Shown: positions 53,923-62,903 of the stretch, one piece after another
Layout: every line of letters starts with the position of its first letter
How positions within the stretch are numbered: the first letter of the stretch is position 1
DNA from: Paenibacillus sp. E222
Lineage (GTDB): Bacteria; Bacillota; Bacilli; Paenibacillales; Paenibacillaceae
Direction of reading: 5' to 3'
DNA: 64,000 bases
Assembly: GCF_013401555.1 (NCBI RefSeq)
Contig: NZ_CP058552.1
Span: 4,712,001-4,776,000, forward strand
Program-made: the position numbers and the translations under genes
The notes under the pieces: model-generated
Seen by the model: only the letters and a program-made list of their open reading frames with translations
The model's database searches: none
Told to the model about the DNA's origin: nothing

Positions 53923-54538
53923 AGTCAGCATACTTGTTTATAATCGTATGAGCAGCCTCATCCGCTATTTGAAAAGCCTGCTCTCGTGAAATACTGAAAT
54001 CAAGCAGCAACATTTTGGGCCATAGCACTTGCCCAGCAATTAGACTCATAAATTCATTGGCCGTTTTTGACGCATCCGGCAGATTTATATTACCCAATTG
54101 AACTTCATCTACTAAATATTGCGTCAATTTCTGATGCACGGCGCCTTCGCCCAGTTCATAATGAAAAAGACTGAGCTCGGGGAACTGCTTGGCTTCTGCA
54201 ATGACGACACGGAATAAAGGAGCCATTCCATCACGAGTCAGCACGCATGCGTAGTCTCGTCCGAACTTTATTAATCCTTGCAGGGGAGAGCCGAGCACCG
54301 GTAGAAAGTCCCATTCGGGATCAAGCTCCCAAAAATGCTTGACGATGGTTTCAAAAATCAATTCCTTCGTCGGGAAATGATTGAAAAGTGTACCTGTAGA
54401 GAGACCAGCAAGTTTTGCAATCTGAGCTAAAGTAGTACGCGCATACCCTTTTTCAAAAAAAAGTTCTTGTGCAGCGGCAATCGCGCACGCCCTTTTTTCT
54501 TCCTTTATACGTTCATGGTAAGTTGATTTTGTTCCCAT
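53921..54538 (-). CDS. TetR-family regulator
   Basis: A 205-residue protein: TLAQIAKLAGLSTGTLFNHF PTKE HTH near residues 30-52 and a C-terminal ligand domain. It lies downstream of the SDR gene on the same strand, separated by a terminator-like stem, and probably controls it. Confidence 0.86.
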   Translation of the reverse strand: MGTKSTYHERIKEEKRACAIAAAQELFFEKGYARTTLAQIAKLAGLSTGTLFNHFPTKELIFETIVKHFWELDPEWDFLPVLGSPLQGLIKFGRDYACVLTRDGMAPLFRVVIAEAKQFPELSLFHYELGEGAVHQKLTQYLVDEVQLGNINLPDASKTANEFMSLIAGQVLWPKMLLLDFSISREQAFQIADEAAHTIINKYAD

Positions 54539-54627
54539 AATTCCACTCCAAAGTTGGATTTAAGTCTTATCAGAGGGATAGCACCCTTTTCTCTACTATA
54601 CAACAGTTGATCGTGTTCTAAAAGAAA

Positions 54628-54664
54628 AAGCTGCCTAAGCACCCTCGGAGGGCTTAAGCAGCAA
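54628..54664 (-). terminator. Terminator of the SDR gene
   Basis: GCTGCTTAAGCCCTC CGA GGGTGCTTAGGCAGC then TTTTTC on the minus strand, 14 bp beyond the SDR stop. Confidence 0.8.
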
Positions 54665-54677
54665 TAGGGCTAACATA

Positions 54678-55436
54678 TTAGAGAATCGTTTGAGCGCCAT
54701 CCAGAACCAAGTCAACGCCAATGGTGAAGCGGGACTCATCCGAAGCCAGATAAACAACAGCTTTGGCAATCTCTTCGGCAGTACCCATGCGTCCAGCCGG
54801 AATCCCGTCACGAATGCGGTTAATAACCATCTCACGAATTTCGTCAGACACGCCAAGCTTGTTCTTATCGTAAAGCGGGGTATCAATCGGTCCAGGACTC
54901 ACCGTATTGAAGCGAATTCCGTGAGACGATAATAAGTCGGAATTCCAGGCTTTGGTCAGGGTGGAAATGGCACCTTTAGTAGCCGCATAAGCGTTGGAAT
55001 GTGCATATCCGGCATGAGAACTGCTCGATCCCATTAAAACGACAGAGGATGGGTTCGCCATCACTGGAGTCAATGCCTGCATTAAGAAAAATGGAGCTTT
55101 TACGTTGATGGCAAACAAGCGGTCAAAGGCTTCTTCATCGATTTGCTCGAATGGACGCCAGTCAGATACGCCTGCGTTTAAAAAGGCAATATCCAGTTTG
55201 CCAAAATGTTGTTCAACGCGTTCAGCCAGTTGAAGTTGAGCGTTGAGGTCTCGGGAATCTGCCTGAAGCACAAGGACTTGATTTCCGAGTTCCTTTTGTG
55301 TTTTTTCTACATTTGCCGGGGTTACTCCGGTGACAATCAATTCAGCGCCTTCAGCCAGAAATTGTTTGGCTGTCTCCAAGCCAATTCCGCTGGTGCCACC
55401 CGTAATAAGTGCTCGTTTACCATTAAGTCTAGTCAT
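54678..55436 (-). CDS. SDR-family oxidoreductase
   Basis: A 252-residue classical short-chain dehydrogenase: ITGGTSGIGLETAKQFLAEG, NAGVSDW, YAATKGAI active site, PGPIDTPLYDK and the C-terminal FTIGVDLVLDGAQTIL. Similar to glucose/3-oxoacyl-ACP-reductase-like family members; substrate unknown. GGAGG precedes the ATG. Confidence 0.9.
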   Translation of the reverse strand: MTRLNGKRALITGGTSGIGLETAKQFLAEGAELIVTGVTPANVEKTQKELGNQVLVLQADSRDLNAQLQLAERVEQHFGKLDIAFLNAGVSDWRPFEQIDEEAFDRLFAINVKAPFFLMQALTPVMANPSSVVLMGSSSSHAGYAHSNAYAATKGAISTLTKAWNSDLLSSHGIRFNTVSPGPIDTPLYDKNKLGVSDEIREMVINRIRDGIPAGRMGTAEEIAKAVVYLASDESRFTIGVDLVLDGAQTIL

Positions 55437-55727
55437 GTTAAAACCTCCATCGCAAGATACTTACAAGGACAAATATAAGCGAATAATAATGTTAAGTCAA
55501 GTAACTCAACTTTATTTATTTTTTCTTATGTGCTAAGATCACTTTGAGAACAGCATACTCTGAATACAGAGATAAAGAAGTTTTTTTATTCGTTTAGAGA
55601 AAGTGAGAGATGGACACGAACAAATGAGGGAATAGTCCTGATGGGACATCAGCTAAATAGGTTAGGTTCAACGTCTGAAGATCGTTATCAAGTAGGAGAA
55701 TCCGGGAGGTCTGCCAGTGTCTAAATT

Positions 55728-55763
55728 AGATACAAATACTCGTACAGAAGAGTATTTGTATCT
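55728..55763. terminator. Perfect 14-bp hairpin
   Basis: AGATACAAATACTC / GAGTATTTGTATCT, loop GTACAGAA. It lies in a 496-bp gap (55437-55932) that also has a 30-bp scrap resembling the old yellow enzyme gene (GCGATTGAAGTCACGAAAA at 55791), and otherwise nothing. Confidence 0.5.
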
Positions 55764-55932
55764 ATAGGAAATCGGCTCCCGTTTGCGATTGAAGTCACGA
55801 AAACCAATCGCTGAATAATTTGGTTCAGAGAATAGAAGAAGGTTGATAAGATTTTGAACTCTTATGCAACTCTTTTTGACAATGTTGGGTTATATCATGA
55901 CTATTAATGTCTCTATGGAAGGTGAGTATACA

Positions 55933-56611
55933 TTGAAAACAATGGTAATTATCGGTGCAGGACCAGGTCTGGGATTCTCGCTGGCCAAGACTTTTGGAAA
56001 AAACGGTTTCCGTATCGCCTTAGTTTCAAGAACACAGGAGAAATTGGACAAATATGCAGAGCAGCTTGGTGAGATGGGAATTGAAGCTCAGGGTTTTGCT
56101 GCCGATATCACTAACAAAATGCAACTTATGAGAGCTTTTCAAGAAATTAAGAATACGTTCGGTACATATCGATGTCTTGGAGTTTAGCCCGCATAGTGGA
56201 AATGTTACTACAACATCTGTTCTGGAAACGACTGATGAGAGCGCACTTCAATTTTTTAACACTGTTGTCATCGGAGCTATTAATACAGCTAGACAAGTCT
56301 TTCCAGAAATGATTGAACGGGGTGAAGGAGCTCTTCTTTTCACAAGCGATCTTTCCGCAATGAGTCCAAGCTCTATGTTTGGAAATTCAGGTATTGCCAT
56401 GTCAGGACTCCGAAACTATATTCTTAGTTTACACGAGCGTTTGCTTCCTCTTGGAGTATTTGTGGGTCATTTATCCATTAGTCCTTTAATCAAACAGGGT
56501 ACAAGTTTTGATCCCGATCAAGTGGCTGAGGCTTGGTACAATCTGTATGATAAAAGAACAGAGGTAGAGGATACTTTTCCTAAGGGAATCATGCAATTTA
56601 TCAACAAATAA
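55933..56611 (+). pseudogene. SDR-family oxidoreductase with a 1-nt frameshift
   Basis: TTG 55933 follows GGAAGGTGAG; KTMVIIGAGPGLGFSLAKTF to FQEIKNTFGT is one frame, then an extra T at about 56167 shifts it. The second frame continues DVLEFSPHSGNVTTTSVLET to GIMQFINK. Removing one base restores a 226-residue protein. It may be a very recent mutation or a sequencing error. A scrap of a second copy lies at 53655. Confidence 0.75.
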
Positions 56612-56659
56612 ATAAATGCTAGGACTTATATAAATCCTGACTATATTAGACGTTTTTTA

Positions 56660-57450
56660 GTAACCATAACACGCGTGTTGAATATCTAATTTATGTAAAT
56701 CGAAATCAACGGGCAATTGTTCCGTAAGAAACAAACGAAAAAAACGAATAAATGAAAGCTCTACATGTTTGGGTACGTTCATTTTTGCCGACTCATAGAG
56801 ACTTTTGAGGATAACATAAGCGATTAAAGCGCCATATAACTGACCATAAACGGCATTTTCGTTGTTCCAAATAAGGTGGGCACATTCAGATTTTGCTTAA
56901 TCCAACGGAAAAAGAGTTCGACTTCCCAGCGAGCTTTATACATTTGAGCAATTTGCTCACCGCTAACCTCCATTAAATCGGTAGCCACTCGAATTTCTCG
57001 ACCCTCGTAATCCTTAAAAAACCATCACCCGGTGACGTTCCTGACTACGATTTTGGGGCGTACCTAGCTGGCATGAAATGTCCCGGATCACACCAGAATC
57101 CTTCGATGGATGTCTACGCAGGGAGCGAGGCTGGTGCAAATAAACGTTATCTCGGAGCCTGACCACATAAGACTGGTTGCTGGTTTTGAAGCGATCCAGT
57201 CGCTCGATTTTTCCATAGGCTCGATCCATGATCATAATGAAGTCGGGGTGGACAAGCTGCTCTGAAAACTTTCCATTCCCGAAGGAGGAGAAAAAGTACC
57301 TTGTCAACGTACCGAGGAATTCAGGTCATTTATGACCTTGGGTTTCTTTTCTACATTCTGCTAATCGGGCGAATCCAGGTGAATCGCCATCTTGTTCATG
57401 TTCAGTACGGATGCCGTCATCAGCGCTGCTTCCAAACGTTAGACAGCCCT
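56660..57450 (-). mobile_element. IS4-family transposase remnant
   Basis: Minus-strand frames give MDRAYGKIERLDRFKTSNQS YVVRLRDN (DDE catalytic Asp region), then after a shift VATDLMEVSGEQIAQMYKAR WEVELFFRWIKQNLNVPTLF (the YREK-containing C-terminus), and near 57400 TASVLNMNKMAIHLDSPD, an N-terminal piece. Several frameshifts and deletions; terminal repeats not found. Confidence 0.7.
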
Positions 57451-57982
57451 TGGACGATTGTCGATCCGGGTACTGGCGGCGGTACAACACCAACCAACCC
57501 AGGTACTGGTAATGAAGGTGGCACCGCGCCGACTACTCCAGCAACACCAGGAACTGGTGGGGCGGTTACAAACCCATCATCTGGGGGAGTACGACAAGTG
57601 GAACCAACGCCAATGGAGGAACAGAAGTTAATGGAACAGTAACAATTCCAGGACCCAAAGGTGACAATGAAGTTGAAGTTATTCCTGAAGAAGAAACAGA
57701 GCCTAAAACCTATTCTGATATAGATGGTAGTTATGCAAAGGAAGCAATTCTTTCTCTAGCTTCAAAAGGAATTGTTAAAGGTTACGCCGACGGGACTTTT
57801 GGGATCAAGAAGGAAGTAACCAGAGCTGAATTTGCAATCATTCTAAATCGTGCCTTGAGGTACACATCGTCATCACAGTATGCTGGAACGTTTAAAGATA
57901 TCGATCCAGAAGCTTGGTATGTGTCAGAGCTTAACTCGGCCATTGAAAATAATTATACCTGGTCATATTCCCCCGTTCAGTA
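57446..57982 (+). pseudogene. SLH-domain surface protein fragment
   Basis: A low-complexity linker IVDPGTGGGTTPTNPGTGNE, a shift near 57595, then TYSDIDGSYAKEAILSLASK GIVKGYADGTFGIKKEVTRA EFAIILNRAL, one clear SLH domain, and the start of a second (FKDIDPEAWYVSELNSAIE) cut at about 57960. The 5' part is interrupted by the IS4-type remnant. Confidence 0.75.
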
Positions 57983-57998
57983 GGAAAAGTAATAGAAG

Positions 57999-58034
57999 AG
58001 AGCGCTTCAAAGAAATATATTGAAACGTTTCCAA
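57999..58034. promoter_or_regulatory. LacI-type operators before the regulator gene
   Basis: GAGAGCGCTTCAA (57999-58010) and TTGAAACGTTTCCAA (58020-58034). The second equals, on the other strand, the sites at 59161 and 59201, so the regulator probably controls itself; CcpA could also use these cre-like boxes. Confidence 0.7.
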
Positions 58035-58081
58035 CTTGGTGTTATGATGGATTTCATCAGAGAGATAGGCGGGGGGGTTAG

Positions 58082-59050
58082 ATGTCAAGTATTAAAGATG
58101 TAGCCAGCTTAGCTGGTGTAGCTGTGGGAACCGTGTCCCGTGTTATTAACAATTCGGGCGCCGTTAAACCCGCAACACGCAGAAAAGTCGAGAAGGCCAT
58201 ACAAGAGTTAAATTATATCCCTAATGAGATTGCCCGAAACTTCAAAATGCGGAAGTCCAAGATGGTAGCCCTGCTGCTCCCGAGTATCTGGCATCCTTTT
58301 TTTTCCGAACTGGCTTATTACATTGAAGATGAGCTGGATCGGGAAGGTTTCAAGCTCATGCTGTGCAATAGCGGTGGCAAACCTGAAAAGGAATTATATT
58401 ATCTTGATATGCTGCAGCAAAACAAAGTGGCGGGTATTGTCGGCATTACGTACAACGATATCGAAAATTATGTCAGCAATGACATTCCGATTGTCAGTAT
58501 CGATAGACACTTCAACAAGAAAATTACATGTGTTACGTCGGACAATTATGAAGGAGGGCGCCTGGCGTTAAGGGAACTTGTCAAAGCAGGAGCCAAAAAA
58601 CCGGCTTTTATGGGGAGTGTCACTTCTGTTTTCAGTGAAACCATGAATCGGAGAGAAGGTTTCATTCAGGAAGCCAGAACCATGGGGGTTGACTACGTTG
58701 TATACGAGAAGCCAGACCCGGTTTTGGACGATGATGCCTATTATGATGAGTTTCTAAAAGAGCATGGGGATGTGGATGGTATTTTTGCCATTACGGATAT
58801 GTTCGCCGCCAAATATATAGAAAGAGCCGGCAGGCTGGGCATTAGCGTTCCGGAGGATGTAAAGGTCATCGGATATGATGGCATTCAGGATCATCCTTAT
58901 TTCCATCCAATATTGTCAACGATCAGACAACCTGTAGAGGAGATGGCACGTACGGCGATCAGGCTGCTCTACCAAAAGATCGATGGGGAAACATTGGACC
59001 GGGAAGTTTATCGTCTTCCAGTCATATTTAGACAAGGTGAAACGACTTGA
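58082..59050 (+). CDS. LacI-family transcriptional regulator
   Basis: A 322-residue protein: HTH IKDVASLAGVAVGTVSRVIN N at the very N-terminus, hinge RKVEKAIQELNYIPNEIARN, then a periplasmic-binding-like sugar domain (DGIFAITDMFAA; DVKVIGYDGIQDHPYFHPIL STIRQP). Preceded by AGGCGGGGGG. It is upstream of the sugar transporter and GH32 genes; effector is probably a fructose-containing sugar or derivative. Confidence 0.92.
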   Translation: MSSIKDVASLAGVAVGTVSRVINNSGAVKPATRRKVEKAIQELNYIPNEIARNFKMRKSKMVALLLPSIWHPFFSELAYYIEDELDREGFKLMLCNSGGKPEKELYYLDMLQQNKVAGIVGITYNDIENYVSNDIPIVSIDRHFNKKITCVTSDNYEGGRLALRELVKAGAKKPAFMGSVTSVFSETMNRREGFIQEARTMGVDYVVYEKPDPVLDDDAYYDEFLKEHGDVDGIFAITDMFAAKYIERAGRLGISVPEDVKVIGYDGIQDHPYFHPILSTIRQPVEEMARTAIRLLYQKIDGETLDREVYRLPVIFRQGETT

Positions 59051-59160
59051 TGGTTCCTGAGAACAAAAAGCTTCACCCTTTTAAGTAGTTTAGAAAAACA
59101 TCAGCAGCCACGGCCGCTTCACCGGGTGGATTAGCCGGGTGACGTTTTTCTCATGTTAAA

Positions 59161-59215
59161 TTGGAAACGTTTCAATTAATGTGGAAGCGCTTCATATAAA
59201 TTGGAAACGTTTCAA
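59161..59215. promoter_or_regulatory. Triple LacI-type operator before the transporter operon
   Basis: TTGGAAACGTTTCAA at 59161-59175 and 59201-59215, with GTGGAAGCGCTTCAT at 59181-59195 between them: three sites at 20-bp spacing (about two helical turns), so all face the same side of the DNA. Confidence 0.8.
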
Positions 59216-59232
59216 TAACAAATAGTAATTTT

Positions 59233-60204
59233 ATGATGAAAGGGAGTATGACGGTGATTTCACGAGATTCCGGAGGAGAACAAACCCTGATCAAAGAAAA
59301 TCGCAAAACTTGGAGTCGAATTAAACGCAACTATGAACTGTACCTGTTCCTGCTGCCGATCATTCTGGTTTATCTCCTGTTCAAGTACTACCCGATGTAC
59401 GGAGTACAAATTGCATTTAAGGATTTTTCACCAAGCCAGGGCATTTGGGGCAGTGAATGGGTGGGGTTCCGGCATTTTATTGATTTTTTCAATTCTTATA
59501 ACTTCTGGACGATCATGAAAAATACGCTAACACTCAGTTTTCTATCGCTTGTGTTCAGCTTCCCGGCTCCTATTATTATCGCAATTATGCTGAATCAGAT
59601 GCTGGGTAAGGGATACAAGAAATTTATCCAGACCGTCATTTATGCGCCACACTTTATTTCTACCGTTGTACTCGTCGGTATGCTCCATGTTTTCTTATCG
59701 CCAAACAGCGGAATCGTGAACCTCATCATTTCCTGGTTCGGTGGAGAACCGATTCTATTCATGGCTGACGAAGGCTGGTTTCGTCCTTTATACATTTTGT
59801 CCGGGGTATGGCAAGAGACCGGTTTCGCCACCATTATTTACCTGGCTGCGCTTGCCGGGGTTAATCCCGAATTGCATGAAGCCGCGATTATGGATGGAGC
59901 CAGCAAATGGAAGCGTGTATGGTATGTGGACATTCCGTCGATCTTGCCGACAATTGTCATCCTGCTCATTCTCGCACTCGGGAACGTCATGAGCATCGGT
60001 TTTGAGAAAGCATTTCTAATGCAAAGTGACCTGAATTATGCAACCTCCAATATTATTCCGACCTATGTATATGAATTGGGGATTCAGAAGGCGCAGTACA
60101 GCTTTTCTACAGCGGTCGGACTGTTCAACTCCGTCATCAATATCATCCTGATTGTCACCGTTAACCGAATTGCCAAAAAATTAACCGAAACCAGTTTGTG
60201 GTAG
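59233..60204 (+). CDS. CUT1 ABC transporter permease (LplB-like)
   Basis: Up to 323 residues with six membrane helices: YELYLFLLPIILVYLLFKYY PMYGVQIAFKDFSP is the LplB-type start and EAAIMDGASKWKRVWYVDIP the EAA loop. The start is uncertain: GGGAG at 59242-59246 fits GTG 59254 (seven bases) better than the ATGs at 59233, 59236 and 59248. First gene of the sugar uptake operon; the ATPase is not encoded here, as usual for this class (shared MsmX-type ATPase). Confidence 0.88.
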   Translation: MMKGSMTVISRDSGGEQTLIKENRKTWSRIKRNYELYLFLLPIILVYLLFKYYPMYGVQIAFKDFSPSQGIWGSEWVGFRHFIDFFNSYNFWTIMKNTLTLSFLSLVFSFPAPIIIAIMLNQMLGKGYKKFIQTVIYAPHFISTVVLVGMLHVFLSPNSGIVNLIISWFGGEPILFMADEGWFRPLYILSGVWQETGFATIIYLAALAGVNPELHEAAIMDGASKWKRVWYVDIPSILPTIVILLILALGNVMSIGFEKAFLMQSDLNYATSNIIPTYVYELGIQKAQYSFSTAVGLFNSVINIILIVTVNRIAKKLTETSLW

Positions 60205-60216
60205 GGGGGATTGACT

Positions 60217-61113
60217 TTGAACCAATTTTTGAAGAGAAAAAGCAGAGGAGACGCATGGTTTGACGCTATCAACTATTTCTTCTTGACCGTCGTTATGCTG
60301 CTTGTATTATTTCCGCTGTATTTTGTGCTGATTGCTTCATTTAGTGATCCCAATCTAATTTATTCAGGGGAAGTATGGTTATTACCAAAGGGATTCACGC
60401 TCGACGGCTATGAACGAATATTCAATGACTCCTCCATATGGATCGGGTATGCGAACTCCATATTATACGCTGGCGTAGGAACCTTGATCGGAGTAGCGGT
60501 TACCGTATTTGCAGCTTATCCGTTAGCACGGAAGGATCTGGTTGGAAGGTCGGTCATCATGTGGTTTTTACTGATCACCATGTTTTTTAGCGGCGGGTTG
60601 ATTCCGACATATTTGTTAATCAAGGATCTTCACATGCTGAATACGATCTGGGCGCTTGTGATCCCGGGTGCCGGTGGCATAATGAACGTCATTATCGTAA
60701 GGACCTTCTTTCAGTCCTCCATCCCGGATGAAATGAGGGAAGCAGCGTCGATCGACGGATGTTCAAACACCAGATTTTTCTGGAGTATTGTGTTGCCTTT
60801 ATCCAAGTCCATTTTAGCTGTCATGGTGCTGTATCACGTCGTCGGCTTCTGGAATGGTTTCTTTGACGCTTTGATCTATTTGAACGACGAAAGCAAATAT
60901 CCGCTACAACTGGTGCTTCGCAATATTCTCGTCCAGAACCAAGTAAACTCCGGCATGATGGTGGATGTCGAATCCTACGCAGCGAAGATGCGCGTAACGG
61001 AACTGATTAAATATGGAGTCATCATGGTATCCAGTCTGCCGCTGCTGATATTGTATCCTTTCCTGCAAAAGTACTTTGTCAAAGGCGTAATGATCGGCTC
61101 GATCAAGGGATGA
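60217..61113 (+). CDS. CUT1 ABC transporter permease (YtcP-like)
   Basis: A 298-residue six-helix permease: VVMLLVLFPLYFVLIASFSD P, YPLARKDLVG, EAA loop REAASIDGCSNTRFFWSIVL P, C-terminal KYFVKGVMIGSIKG. TTG 60217 is six bases after GGGGGA. Partner of the LplB-like permease; together they resemble Paenibacillus oligosaccharide importers. Confidence 0.9.
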   Translation: MNQFLKRKSRGDAWFDAINYFFLTVVMLLVLFPLYFVLIASFSDPNLIYSGEVWLLPKGFTLDGYERIFNDSSIWIGYANSILYAGVGTLIGVAVTVFAAYPLARKDLVGRSVIMWFLLITMFFSGGLIPTYLLIKDLHMLNTIWALVIPGAGGIMNVIIVRTFFQSSIPDEMREAASIDGCSNTRFFWSIVLPLSKSILAVMVLYHVVGFWNGFFDALIYLNDESKYPLQLVLRNILVQNQVNSGMMVDVESYAAKMRVTELIKYGVIMVSSLPLLILYPFLQKYFVKGVMIGSIKG

Positions 61114-61238
61114 TGTTGTCATGGTACTTGAAAGGGGGGATGTGCAGCAGAATCGATATATCTGCATCCAGACCACTATAGAGTAAGACCAGGTAAGATA
61201 TTCAACTTGTGGAATGATCTTGAGGGAGGTTATGCACG

Positions 61239-62849
61239 ATGAAATCTGTATTCAAAAGAGCAGGAATTCTTATGATGGCTGGTGCTTTTGCGCTGAGTGG
61301 ATGTTCAGGAGACTCCAAGAATCAGTCGGAAAATTCCGCTGCGAGTTTTAACAAAACGGGTCTTCCGATTGTGAATGAACCGGTATCGTTAAGGATGGTA
61401 TCCCCGAAAGCTGCTTTGGCACCAGAGTATTCTCAAATGGAAATCTTCAAGAAGCTGGAAGAGCAAACCAACGTTAAGATCGAGTGGGAGAACATTCCGG
61501 ATACCGACTTTACCGAGAAGAAAAATTTGTTGCTGGCCAGCGGAGATTTGCCTGACGCTTTTTACGGAGCAGGATTCTCGGATTACGAACTGGTCAAATA
61601 CGGTGATGACGGGACCATTCTTCCATTGGAGGATTTAATCGATCAATATGCGCCTAACCTGAAAGCGCTTTTAGAACGCAGACCTGACATCAAATCCTCG
61701 ATCACGGCACCGGATGGGCATATTTACGGACTGCCTTCTTGGGAAGAGAACAATCTTGGAACAAACCCCTTCTTTCACGTTATCAATAAAAATTGGCTCG
61801 ACAAGCTGGGGCTGAAAATGCCGCAGACACTGGATGAATATACGGAAGCATTAGTTGCCTTTAAAACACAGGATCCAAACGGTAACGGCAAGGCCGACGA
61901 AATTCCGCTGAGCTTTATGCATATGCAGTGGTGTATGGACATTGCTGGGATATTCGGAGCATTCGGACTTCCGGATAACATGGAACATCGGGTCGTCCGG
62001 GACGGAAAAGTGATCTTTACTGCTACGCAGCCTGAATATAAGGAAGCGTTGAAATATTTTAATGAAAAATGGTATAAGCAGGGCTTGATTGATCCTGAAT
62101 CGTTCACCCAGGACGCTGCTCAGTATCTGGCCAAAGGGAAAACAACAGTCGAAACGCTCGGCTCCTATATCTGGTGGGAAGTCGATGAGGTGGTCGGAAC
62201 GGAGCGAAGCGAAGATTATGCTCTGCTGTCCCCGCTCAAAGGACCGGACGGGGATCAATCGATCGGTCGGGGCAACGGTGGCGGCCCAGGACGCGGTGCT
62301 TTCGTGATTACTAAAGAGAACCAGAATCCGGAAATCACAATGCGTTGGATCGACCAGCAGTATGAACCGTACATGGCTGCTCAAATCCACTGGGGTCCGC
62401 TGGATGTCGTATTCAAGAAGGACGAAAATGGGAAATTGGTGAACCTGCCGATTCCTGAGGGCACTTCCGCGGGCGAATTCCGTCAAAAAGTGGCTCCAGG
62501 CGCAGGCGGCCCTGGCGTCATAACCATCGAAGATTTGGGAAAAGTAGTTGATCTGGAGCCTAGAGCCCAGCAGCGCGTTAAAGACTTGGAGAAATATTAC
62601 GATCCCTATATGGAAGAGGAAAACTACCCAAGTATCTTCTTTGAGCCAGAGGAGCTGGACAAAATCAATCGAATCGAGCCCGAATTGATTAAATATGTAA
62701 ATACCCAGCGAGGAAAATTCATTGTTGATGGCGGCGTGGATGAGCAGTGGGACAGCTATGTGAAGAACCTGGATAAGATGGGATTGAACGAATTGATGGA
62801 GATCTATCAAAAGGGGCTGGATCGTTATAACGCAAGTTTAAACAAATAA
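61239..62849 (+). CDS. Extracellular sugar-binding lipoprotein
   Basis: A 536-residue LplA-type solute-binding protein. Signal and lipobox: GILMMAGAFALSGCSGDS (lipidated Cys near 22). Mature part with IKWENIPDTDF-like and DPNGNGKADEIPLSF motifs of the large (500-residue) binding proteins that pair with LplB/YtcP permeases. GGGAGG precedes the ATG. It delivers the ligand whose cleavage the next gene product performs. Confidence 0.9.
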   Translation: MKSVFKRAGILMMAGAFALSGCSGDSKNQSENSAASFNKTGLPIVNEPVSLRMVSPKAALAPEYSQMEIFKKLEEQTNVKIEWENIPDTDFTEKKNLLLASGDLPDAFYGAGFSDYELVKYGDDGTILPLEDLIDQYAPNLKALLERRPDIKSSITAPDGHIYGLPSWEENNLGTNPFFHVINKNWLDKLGLKMPQTLDEYTEALVAFKTQDPNGNGKADEIPLSFMHMQWCMDIAGIFGAFGLPDNMEHRVVRDGKVIFTATQPEYKEALKYFNEKWYKQGLIDPESFTQDAAQYLAKGKTTVETLGSYIWWEVDEVVGTERSEDYALLSPLKGPDGDQSIGRGNGGGPGRGAFVITKENQNPEITMRWIDQQYEPYMAAQIHWGPLDVVFKKDENGKLVNLPIPEGTSAGEFRQKVAPGAGGPGVITIEDLGKVVDLEPRAQQRVKDLEKYYDPYMEEENYPSIFFEPEELDKINRIEPELIKYVNTQRGKFIVDGGVDEQWDSYVKNLDKMGLNELMEIYQKGLDRYNASLNK

Positions 62850-62903
62850 TTAATCAAATCGATGATCATGGAATTAACAAGACGGGAAGGGGCTCTTCAA
62901 TCT

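Noticed and set aside
61851-62810. Long antisense open frame (319 codons) opposite the sugar-binding lipoprotein
   Set aside because: Shadow of a well-supported gene in a GC-richer segment; no ribosome site and no family resemblance.
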